Both the position numbers and the translations under genes were made by a program. DNA of 64,000 nt from Choristoneura fumiferana (taxonomy: Eukaryota; Arthropoda; Insecta; Lepidoptera; Tortricidae), in contig NC_133481.1 of NCBI RefSeq assembly GCF_025370935.1, positions 19,620,150 to 19,684,149 on the forward strand, in the 5' to 3' direction. Shown in pieces: positions 43,301-55,300 of the stretch. The notes below the pieces were generated by a model. That model saw nothing but the letters and a program-made list of their open reading frames with translations, was not told the origin of the DNA and ran no database searches. Numbering within the stretch: position 1 is the stretch's first letter; every line of letters begins with the position of its first letter.

Positions 43301-46300
43301 ATTTTGGTACCTATCCCGGCACAGCACATCTCTATTGGAAACAGCTGAGCGGAGCGTGGCTAGATAAATGAAGCGTTTCTATTGGTTCAAAGTCAAAATA
43401 TCTTTATTCAATTTAGGAACAAGCACTATAACAGTCCAAAATTCATGTTTATGAAAAACACAAGTCTTCGCAACACATCCTTAAATACAGTTTCAGGGAC
43501 ATATTAAGTATAATTAGGGTTGTAAGGGAGGCCTTTTTAGCGGAGGCGGAGGCGGATGCGAAGGCGATGAGTTTCGCCTCCGCGGACGCGGAGGTTAACG
43601 GAGACGGATGCGGAGGTGAAAGTGGATGTGGAAAAAATAGTAGTTTATGATTTATTCAACTCAAAAATATCTGAAATTTCAAAAAACTACCATATCTCAC
43701 TTGTTTTCGGCGTCATTGTGCATGTGACTTAAATAAACATATACTTTGTACAAAATCACTTAAAAAAATCGCGGTTCAATCAAACATATATTACATTATA
43801 TGTACATCGTACGTCCAAGCAACGAGACAGGTTGATTCCTGTCGTATGTTATTTGTAATACACCCGCCCCCACCCCGACCGCGTTCCCGCTGCGCGCCGA
43901 GATAATGAAATAAGAAATAAACCTCCGTTATAATTTCGCAATAAAAATTGCGGAGGCGGAGGCGGAGGCGAAGATACGATTTCTTGCGAAACTTCCGCAG
44001 TAACGGAGGCGGAGGCGAAGTTCCGTTACAACCCCAATTATAATACATTGGTCGACCGTTCTTTCAGGTTTTCAGTTATTTAATGAACACCTTGTGTTGA
44101 CCGAAGGATTACTAGTTGGTTGCGGACCGACCTCGAGCTCGTTCTCATCGAAGATGGCGAGCAGGTGTCCGGGCACGAGCAGCGTCAGTCCGCGCAGGAA
44201 GGCGTCGGTCTCTGCGCGGCAGCGCGCCGCCAGCCGCCACTGCGCCAGCGCGTCCAAGTACTTGATCTTGGTACTGTTCGTCACCTGCAAAAAAATCACT
44301 CCATTTTTAGGGTTCCGAAGCCAAAATGGCCAAAACGGAACCCTTATAGTTTCGCCATGTCTGTCTGTCTGTCCGTCCGCGGCTTTGCTCAGGGACTATC
44401 AATGCTAGAAAGCTGTAATTTTGCACGGATATATAGGTAAACTATGCCGACAAAATGGTGTAATTAAAAGTTAAAAAAAAAACATTTTTTTTAGGGTATA
44501 TCCCATAGACGTAAAGTAGGGGTGATTTTTTTTTTCTCATCCAATCCTATAGTGTGGGGTATCGTTGGATAGGTATTTTAAAACCATTAGGTGTTTGCGA
44601 AATATTCAACTTTAAAGTGCAAATTTTCATTAAAATCGAGCGTCCCCCCCCCTCTAAAATCTAAATCTGTCATCATATAATAGGGAGAGATTGGCAAGAG
44701 GAGATCTGTGTCCAGCAGTGGGATGGATAGTGTGTTTTTTTTTATTATTTAATTGTATACTGTAGTTTTAAAGTATTATATTTGTAATTATTTTATGTTG
44801 AAAAAGTACTTTGCCAAGTTTCTTGCGGCGCATTCTTCTTGACAATGATGGTCTTTCCGTAAGCGCTGGTTGTTTAAAAAATGACGTGTAAAAGTGCCCA
44901 TTGCGGCCTATTTACTGAATAAATGATTTGAATTTGAATTTGGTCACCCGTATGGAGGAGCCGCCGGGCAGCAGGTCGTGGGTCTCCACGAGGTGTCCGG
45001 AGGCGTCGTACACGTCCTCCGCGAAGTAGATCTCGGGCACCGACTCCGCAGAGTCCAGGTCCGTCTCCAGAAGGTACTTTATCTTGGACAGGTACAGCTC
45101 CGGATCGTCTTGTTCGAAATACTGGAAAAAATACATTTATAATAAGTACAAATCTAGGGCGAATGAGCATTTATTAAGGCCCGGCTGGCATGCGTAAACG
45201 TTTATCCAAAAACCGGCCAAGAGCGTGTCGGACATGCCCATGATAGTTCCGTAGCCATTACGAAAAAATCAAGTAATGTTTTTCTAAGGATTTCGTATTG
45301 TGTATCATCCAAGTTTAGGTATATTTTATAGGTACCCTTAGGCTGCTATTCACTCTTGAACTACTAATAATTCTCAAGCAATCGTAACCGTTATATATTT
45401 TCTAGTAAATTTTATATAGGTACCTACTCCCATTCTTGTTTTTTTTTTTAATTTTCCACCCAACAGTTTAGATTCAGAGGAGAGGGGGACGCTCGAATTT
45501 AATGAAAATTTACACTTTGAAGTTGAATATTTCGCTAACAGATCACTGAATCAAAATCGTCTTGGTAACCCCTCAAATAGTTTTATAATACCTATCCAAC
45601 GATACCCCACACTATAGGGTCAGTCGAGAAAAAAAATCACCTCCACTTTACGTATATGGGAGGTACCTTAAAAACCCTTTTCTAAGGTTTTTTTTTATTT
45701 TACCACTTTGTCGGCGTGACTAAATGTATAATCATGCCAAATTACAGTTTTCTAGTACTAACGGTCTCTGAGCTTAGCCGCGGAGAGACAGACAGACAGA
45801 CGGACAGACATGGCAAAACTATAAGGGCTCCTAGTTGACTACGGAACCATAAAAATGGGAGCAAAAATATATATAGGTATATCGTTTTGCACGTAGGTGG
45901 CGCTTGTGATAAAGTTTGCTAAGTTTGAAAACTACAAGACAAGTGATTCCAGAAAAAAATTAACAGTTAAGGGCCAATCCATAAACTCATCATCCCGGCC
46001 TAAATGTGTCCCACCTGTGTCCACTGTGCCCAGCAGCTTTACTTCTATATCGTGGTCGTCGGTTGAAAATCAGTAGCGAACCTTTAGTCAGTAATTTTTT
46101 ATAAAAATAATGAAACCTTTCTTTTCAAAAGATTACTAAAGTTCTCTACATGGCGTTAAAAAATTTCAGTGGAGAACCCCGAAGCCCGTGCCCGTTCGGG
46201 GCCCGGGGCGGCACAGCTGGCCTCTTGGAACTTAATTTTATCAGAGAACTTGTGGCTATTTAGGAGCCTCTCTGGCCTGGAATCCCGGGGCGGGCCGCCT

Positions 46301-49300
46301 CTTCCACCCCTGGAAAGTTTCCACCTTCCGTATACGCAGACAGCTTCAGCCAGGAGTCACCTTATAGTGCACGCGCAGCCCTATCAGCTGCGCCAGGAAG
46401 GACCGCGACAGCCGCGCGCGCACCAGCTGCCGGTAGCTGCCCCCCAGCGCGCTCTCGTACAGACACTTGCCCACCAGCTTGCCTGCCAGCTCGAAGTGTT
46501 TCAGCTGGAACAACAACAAAACAACTTGTAAAGCATGATTGTTCAGTATTTGTTGTTGTGGGGTCAGGGTCGCAGAGTGTTTGTGTTTGTGTTTGTGTGT
46601 TCCTGGATACCTTGAGGTGCTTGGGGCGGTCGGGGTTGGGATGCACGAGGCCGGTGGGCTCGTCGTGGAACGGCGCGAACAGCCCCGTGCGCGCCTCGAA
46701 CAGCCGCCCGCACAGCAGCGAGAACCACTCGCGACGCACGCCGCCCCAGTCCACGCCTGGGGTGCAATCATTTGTTAAAACAGGCGTCAACTAAACCGAA
46801 GCCACCTATGGCGTGCATTGGTTTTATCCCAGGGTAGGCAGCCCCCCCCTCCCCCCAACACGGTAGACAGCTCAAGGCGCTGCCTACCATGGCATTGACC
46901 CATTGCACGCCTATGCACCACCCTACTGTAACGCTATGGTTACTCCAATGACTCGAACTGCCCAAGATGTACACGCCTATACGGTTGTAGCCTTGTAGCT
47001 AACATAAAACCAAAATTCATTGAAATCTTAGTATTGCCGTTATCACAACAATTCCCAGTGGCTTAAAAGAAAGTCCTGGATGCTCACATCAAAGTTCTGG
47101 CACCAGTCGGCGACAATGAAGTACCTTGTAACCTTGAAACTGGTGTTAAAAATCCCTCTAACATAATAAATGAGACAAATATACGTCTTGGTAATTGTAC
47201 TGACCCTGCTCGCCCTGGAAGGTGACGTCGAAGTTCCTGCACCAGTCGGCGACGGTGAAGTGTCTTGTAGCCTTGAGACTGGTGTTGATGAGGTCAGACC
47301 GCAACACGCGGATGGCTAGCTTGTCGTGCGCGTGCCGCGCGTGCGCCTTGCGGACTTCAGAGTAGAAGAAGTCTTGCTTGTTCTGAGGACAACAAGACAA
47401 CAAGACAAACTACAATACAATACCGATGACTCTTTATTGAACACCAACATGCAGTGAGTAGAACAGAAAGCACAAATAAATAGAGATTTTCCAAGGTAAG
47501 CCGTAAGTTAAACACGTTTTTCTTTTTGTTTTCAAATACAATTTAAAGAAAGAAAGAAAGAAGATATTTATTCACATTCACAAAGACACACAAATTCAAT
47601 AAAATCTAAAAATAAGAATAAACAACAAAAACAAAAGAAAACCAAAAAAAAAAAACAATTTATTTGATACAAATATATTCTCAAGCAGAGGATCGTGGGT
47701 TCAAACCCGGGCTCGAGTTTAACCCCCACAAATCTGAGAAGCAATTCAATGGTTTGATTGAAGTTCCCAATCCACACTGGGACCGCATGGGAGCTACTGT
47801 CGGAGCCCTCTCATACTGTGAAGACTGTGCCCAGCAGTGAGATGTATATAATATATGCACTCTATAAATTATGTCACACCAATTCCCCCCCCCTTTTCAT
47901 ACCATATCTATTGTTATTGTCCTCGACCAGAGCTGACCTTGACCGTGTCCCCCAGAGCTGACCTTGAAGGTGTCCTCCCCGCCGCAGTTGGCCAGCAGCA
48001 GCTGCGCGAAGGTGGCGGCCAGCAGGTCCCGCTGCGCCGAGGCCAGCTGCACCGCGGCTGCACGCGTCCTCGACCAGAGCTGACCTTGACCGTGTCCCCC
48101 AGAGCTGACCTTGAAGGTGTCCTCCCCGCCGCAGTTGGCCAGCAGCAGCTGCGCGAAGGTGGCGGCCAGCAGGTCCCGCTGCGCCGAGGCCAGCTGCACC
48201 GCGCGGCTGCACGCGTCCTCGACCAGAGCTGACCTTGACCGTGTCCCCCAGAGCTGACCTTGAAGGTGTCCTCCCCGCCGCAGTTGGCCAGCAGCAGCTG
48301 CGCGAAGGTGGCGGCCAGCAGGTCCCGCTGCGCCGAGGCCAGCTGCACGCGCGGCTGCACGCGTCCTCGACCAGAGCTGACCTTGACCGTGTCCCCCAGA
48401 GCTGACCTTGAAGGTGTCCTCCCCGCCGCAGTTGGCCAGCAGCAGCTGCGCGAAAGGTGGCGGCCAGCAGGTCCCGCTGCGCCGAGGCCAGCTGCACGCG
48501 CGGCTGCACGCGTCCTCGACCAGAGCTGACCTTGACCGTGTCCCCCAGAGCTGACCTTGAAGGTGTCCTCCCCGCCGCAGTTGGCCAGCAGCAGCTGCGC
48601 GAAGGTGGCGGCCAGCAGGTCCCGCTGCGCCGAGGCCAGCTGCACGCGCGGCTGCACGCGTCCTCGACCAGAGCTGACCTTGACCGTGTCCCCCAGAGCT
48701 GACCTTGAAGGTGTCCTCCCCGCCGCAGTTGGCCAGCAGCAGCTGCGCGAAGGTGGCGGCCAGCAGGTCCCGCTGCGCCGAGGCCAGCTGCACGCGCGGC
48801 TGCACTCCGTCCTCGATCGCGAACTCGCCCGCGCCCGCCTCCCCGCCCGGCTGCAGGATCAGCTGGAAACGTGCAATAAACTGTTAGGAGTCACACACTT
48901 GCGATTTACGGACGAGTTCAAAGCGAGGCGATTTCGTTGCGAGCGCGCAACGATGTCATGTACACTTATTTTGCTTCGCTTTCAACACGTCCGCAAATCG
49001 TCAGTGTGATAAAAGGCTTTAGAGTCGTGTTATTTGTCTAAATCGGGAAGTCAAATTTCTGAAGTTTGAGTGATCTATCTGTTGCTTGCGGCTGAAACAG
49101 TCGGCCTGGCAGGCTGGGGGGGGGGGGGGCACCTTGGTGGAGGGGCACAGCCGGTAAGCGGTGGCGCGGCGCGGGATGAACCCCAGGAAGTAGTCTTTGA
49201 GCACGAGCTGCTTGCGGCTGAGGCAGCAGAGCACGCGGCGCGGCAGGCTGGGGGGGGGGGTACCTTGGTGGAGGGGCACAGCCGGTAAGCGGTGGCGCGG

Positions 49301-52300
49301 CGCGGGATGAACCCCAGGAAGTAGTCTTTGAGCACGAGCTGCTTGCGGCTGAGGCAGCAGAGCACGCGGCGCGGCAGGCTGGGGGGGGGGCACCTTGGTG
49401 GAGGGGCACCAGCCGGTAAGCGGTGGCGCGGCGCGGGATGAAACCCCAGGAAGTAGTCCTTGAGCACGAGCTGCTTGCGGCTGAGGCAGCAGAGCACGCG
49501 GCGCGGCAGGCTGGGGGGGGGCACCTTGGTGGAGGGGCACAGCCGGTAAGCGGTGGCGCGGCGCGGGATGAACCCCAGGAAGTAGTCTTTGAGCACGAGC
49601 TGCTTGCGGCTGAGGCAGCAGAGCACGCGGCGCGGCAGGCTGGGGGGGGGGGGCACCTTGGTGGAGGGGCACAGCCGGTAAGCGGTGGCGCGGCGCGGGA
49701 TGAACCCCAGGAAGTAGTCCTTGAGCACGAGCTGCTTGCGGCTGAGGCAGCAGAGCACGCGGCGCGGCAGGCTGGGGGGGGGGGCACCTTGGTGGAGGGG
49801 CACAGCCGGTAAGCGGTGGCGCGGCGCGGGATGAACCCCAGGAAGTAGTCCTTGAGCACGAGCTGCTTGCGGCTGAGGCAGCAGAGCACGCGGCGCGGCA
49901 GGCTGGGGGGGGGGCACCTGGTGGAGGGGCACAGCCGGTAAGCGGTGGCGCGGCGCGGATGAACCCCAGGAAGTAGTCCTTGAGCACGAGCTGCTTGCGG
50001 CTGAGGCAGCAGAGCACGCGGCGCGGCAGGCTGGGGGGGGGGGCACCTTGGTGGAGGGGCACAGCCGGTAAGCGGTGGCGCGGCGCGGGATGAACCCCAG
50101 GAAGTAGTCCTTGAGCACGAGCTGCTTGCGGCTGAGGCAGCAGAGCACGCGGCGCGGCAGGCTGGGGGGGGGGCACCTTGGTGGAGGGGCACAGCCGGTA
50201 AGCGGTGGCGCGGCGCGGGATGAACCCCAGGAAGTAGTCCTTGAGCACGAGCTGCTTGCGGCTGAGGCAGCAGAGCACGCGGCGCGGCAGGCTGGGGGGG
50301 GGGCACCTTGGTGGAGGGGCACAGCCGGTAAGCGGTGGCGCGGCGCGGGATGAACCCCAGGAAGGAGTCTTTGAGCACGAGCTGCTTGCGGCTGAGGCAG
50401 CAGAGCACGCGGCGCGGCAGGGGGGGGGGGCACCTTGGTGGAGGGGCACAGCCGGTAAGCGGTGGCGCGGCGCGGGATGAACCCCAGGAAGTAGTCCTTG
50501 AGCACGAGCTGCTTGCGGCTGAGGCAGCAGAGCACGCGGCGCGGCAGGCTGGGGGGGGGGGGCACCTTGGTGGAGGGGCACAGCCGGTAAGCGGTGGCGC
50601 GGCGCGGGATGAACCCCAGGAAGTAGTCCTTGAGCACGAGCTGCTTGCGGCTGAGGCAGCAGAGCACGCGGCGCGGCAGGCTGGGGGGGGGGGGGCACCT
50701 TGGTGGAGGGGCACAGCCGGTAAGCGGTGGCGCGGCGCGGGATGAACCCCAGGAAGTAGTCTTTGAGCACGAGCTGCTTGCGGCTGAGGCAGCAGAGCAC
50801 GCGGCGCGGCAGGCTGGGGGGGGGGGCACCTTGGTGGAGGGGCACAGCCGGTAAAGCGGTGGCGCGGCGCGGGATGAACCCCAGGAAGTAGTCTTTGAGC
50901 ACGAGCTGCTTGCGGCTGAGGCAGCAGAGCACGCGGCGCGGCAGGCTGGGGGGGGGGGGCACCTTGGTGGAGGGGCACAGCCGGTAAGCGGTGGCGCGGC
51001 GCGGGATGAACCCCAGGAAGTAGTCTTTGAGCACGAGCTGCTTGCGGCTGAGGCAGCAGAGCACGCGGCGCGGCTTGCCGGGCGGCGGCGTGCGGCACGC
51101 GTAGCACCACATGTGCCGCTTCGACGACATGTTGCGTTGCAGTGTCGCTGTGTCCGACGCTGATGAAAAATGGAATGGAAAACATTACACATCTGGTGAT
51201 TGTCATTAAAAATGTTAAAAATATAAACATCTTGGATAAAAACGTAGCATACAAAAACTTACCGGTAAGCACGATGCAATCAAATTCTCCATTGTGCAAC
51301 AGCACTGATTCATAATAAATGCCAGCGCGATACAATCCCGCCTGGAAAAGGAGCAAATACAACATAAACATGCATGGCAGAAAATAAAGTCATTGGTAAA
51401 ATTTAAACTTCATTGACTCAGACAGTAGCCAAAATTTTAATGAATAGGTACGAATGTTCACATAGTTTTTGAATAGAACGAGTTAAGGGTCCATTAAAGT
51501 TAACAACGATTCTAATTGTTGCTATTAAAGTGTTTACCTGTGGGAAACATAACGACATCGAGACTCGCTCATTGACAGCATCGTACTGGAACGTGGCAGA
51601 ATTTGAAAGCTGTTCATCCACCTCGCCTCCTAGAGGACTTATGCGGATCGTAAAGCCCTCCTGTAAAATATAACTACAATACAATGTCTCTTTATTTTAA
51701 ATATTACGTAATAAAACGAAACTGAAACAAGTTTTCATTAAAAAACATATTTTTCTGTCTGTACTTTTTGTTTACTGTACGTGCATTGTCATTTAACCGC
51801 ATGCATACGTTTACTAACTGATCCGTAAATGAATATGACAAAGGCCTTTGAGGTTGATGGCAATGTAGTTAGTAGTACAAAACCTGTCAAATTTTAAATA
51901 TTTCATTTTAAAACATAATAGTTAGCATACATACAAAGATAAAATACGTAAACAATAATTTCAGACGCGTTTAAAGTACGGAGACATTCAATGTATTCAA
52001 AGAACGATATGGTGTCCCGCAGGGAGGTGTCCTAGGGCCAAGTTTGTTTGTACCATATAGTGGTGGGTGCGTACCTCGGGCTGCGGCGCGGCCGTGGGGT
52101 TGTCGTACTGGTCCCGCGGGTGCAGATGCAGCGCGCGCGCGTGTCCGGCGCACCACACGAGCGCGGCGCCGGCGCCGGCGCGCGCCACACGCGAGCGGCG
52201 CGCCTCCACGCGCCCCGCCGTGAACCAGCGCCGGTACGGGCTGCCGCTGATGTTCACGCCGCCTGTGCCGACAAACTTACTTGACTGAATTTATGTTCTT

Positions 52301-55300
52301 TTTTATACCTAGGTATATGATAAAAAGGTATACAAGAATGTCAGAAATAGACCAATAGCGACATTGTTTCGCAAAATAGGCGACATCGAAAGTAGACAAA
52401 CCTAAAATACTATTATGATTGTGATAGGTACCATATCGCTCCTCATAGACTTACCGATGGTAACGGCGATGATATAGACGCCGGCGGTGCGCACGGTGAA
52501 CTTGACGCGCGCCGTGTGCGCCTGCGCAGGGTCGCCGGACCCCAACTCGATCACTGCCGTCATCTGCGGAACATGCAAGGAAAACATGCTATTTTAACTT
52601 ATATCTCATCGAATTTTGCTTAATACTTATGCATATTTCGGCATAAAAACTCGTTAAAACTGCACTCGACGACAGTCCACTCCACAAAGGTTCGAGAAGG
52701 GATGCAGTACGGAAGATATGGCAATGGATTGTGAAGCTTGCCACCACCACGCCACGAGTGTGACGGCGAGGAAAGAGTCCTATTTTCGGTTAATTTATAC
52801 CTTGTACAACTATAAAACACTTCAATATTAACAAAAATAGTAAATGATCACCAAATTGTACTGAAAATGACTGAGATCCGCTTCGCGGAGATCCTATTAT
52901 ACGAACCTTCGGTATTTCATACCTTCAAACGTAATCTGGTTAGGTTAACTTACGATTAAATATGGATAAGGTTTCAACCCACTAAAATATCCCAAAGCAC
53001 CGCAACAGCGCATCGATTTCTTTAAATTCATTAAGAATAGTTTAAAACTGATCACTTACTACATTTGTCCTCATTTTTTTTGTGATGTTGATCTTTATTT
53101 TGGTCTAGTACCAAAAAAGGGTCGTCACCTAAATAACCTAATTTCACCCCAGACATAGTCTATACATCATTGGCATCGGCGAGAGGTTATCAACGGCGGT
53201 GCACTCCAGAATACTCCAGTTTTTTCAACATGAGACGCGACGTGGGGTGTGGGGGGGACTTCGTGAAGCGACTGGTTGTGCAGGGCCGGGTGAATGGCAG
53301 CAGATCACGTGGACGTTCACCATTGCGATGGACGGACCAAATCAAGTCGTTGACTGACAAATCCCTCAACGAATGCGCAAGACAGGCCTCAGCAAGGGAT
53401 AAATGGCGCACGGCAGTGAAGCGCTACCGAGCGTCTCGCGTGACCACGACTGCTCTGCCAAGAGTAAGCGACTGAGAAGAAGAACATAGTCTATACATTA
53501 CCTTCCTGGTACCCAGCGAGATGTTGACAGCGAGCTCGTCGGTGTCACACACGGGGTAGGGCTGCCCGTTGCGCTGGTAGCAGGTCACAGTGAAACACAT
53601 CGTGTCGCCCACCGGGTGGGGTTCCTCCCAGCCCCACTCCACCTGCAAGACACGGACACTGTATCCTCCTATCCCACTAATTTTTTAAATGCGGAAGTTT
53701 GTAAGTCTGTTTGTTTGTTACCATATCACGTCTGAACCGCTGAACCGATTTAGACGAAATTCGGTATTCATAGATCGAAGGACGGGGAAGGACATAGAAT
53801 AGTTTTTATCCCGAACATTTGCATAGTTCCCACGGGATGACGATAAGCGAATTCTACGCGGACAGAGTCACGGGCAACAGCTAGTTTAAAATAAAAACGA
53901 AAGACTTCTTGACGTGCCTTTTTGAGTTTATTCGTCAGATTCTTGATTTTCAGAATTTGCAGTTACCTAATATTAAACAAAACAGAAGTAATCTTTACAA
54001 TGCTTTCAGGAAGACCCTCATTGGCAAAAATGCACTTCAAGAAACTTGGCAGAAAGTCACATTTTCAAAACAAAAATTACATTGGTCTCATTTATTACTG
54101 TAAGGTACAGTCATGTGCAAAGATATCGTCGATTCACTTAGCATTAAGGTCATGTATACATACCTATTTTTGTAACTTTGGACGTGTCGATATCTTTCCA
54201 CTTGACTGTACAAATGGAACCAAAATAAATCTCCCTTTCATTCTTTTTTCTTCCTTTCTTTGTTGTGTCAGATATTTATTAGTGTGGGTGAGTGTACAGC
54301 GGGCTCACCTTGCAGCTGGGCGGGTGCAGGTACTTCCCGGTGACGTACTGCAGCAGACTGTGCTTGGCTTCCGGCGCCAGCGAGGGCTGCGTCATGGCCG
54401 CCAGAGTCACCAGCCCACATACTGACACTGACACTATCAGCATGCCCCCTGCAACGTGATATGGTCACATAAAATCATATCTTACAGGTTACTTAAGTCC
54501 TAAGACGACATTTTTGTCCAATGTGTGTTGCCAATACATACGGAATTGCTAAAGCTTTTTAAAGCATTAAGTATTGTCTAACAAAACAAATCGCAATCGT
54601 TTTCACCACTTCTTTCAGTATTCCGGATGAGGGTAGAAAGAGACAATGATTGCGATCGCCAACGTCAGCGCGTTAGACAATATGACCTCTGGTCGCTTAC
54701 AATGGACCTGATAAGAAAACTCAGTCAGTCAAAGGGCGATGGAGCGAGCCAGGCTCGGAGTTTCCCTACGTAATCAAATCAGATATGAGGAGATCCGTAG
54801 GAGAGCCAACTACTGACATAGCTCGGAGTGTAGCCAACTTTAGTGGCAGTACTTCTTCATCTTCTTCAAGTGCCACTCCATTACTGAAGGTTGGCAGTCA
54901 ACTCCTTGTATCTTTACTTGTCAAGCGCCAATCTGTACGTTTGTAACTTTATCCGTCCAGCTGATGCGAAGCACGCGACGGTAACACCCCATTTCAAAAG
55001 CTTCTACCTTTTTACGGAGCTCTGCTTTTATGGTCCACGCTTCACACCCATACAGAGTGGCAGTACGCAGGGCACATTACGTGTATAACCGCCCGCCGAT
55101 GAGGCAGTAAGGCTTAAGAGTGGGGACCGCGAACCGGAAGATGTTGCGAGGGACCTCTAACCAGATGGATTGACGATCTGACAAAATTAGCAGAAACCAG
55201 TTGGATACAGGCAGCGCAGTGCCGATGCCTTAATTTCCTCTGCAGTGGGCGTCTTTCAGTTAGATGAGGTAACATTTCAGTGAGTGTGCAACAAAACTCA

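Noticed and set aside
46169..46794. Plus-strand ORFs of 78-120 codons
   Set aside because: Antisense shadows of AREL1 exons 11 and 12 plus a GC-rich intronic stretch.
47874..48805. Minus-strand ORFs of 211-302 codons
   Set aside because: Read-through of array 3 beyond the exon 9 donor.
49019..51371. Minus-strand ORFs of 703, 705 and 777 codons in three frames
   Set aside because: They are read-through of the 130-bp array, which has no stops in any sense frame. Only the exon 8 part at 50963-51159 (and exon 7 at 51263-51341) is real coding sequence.
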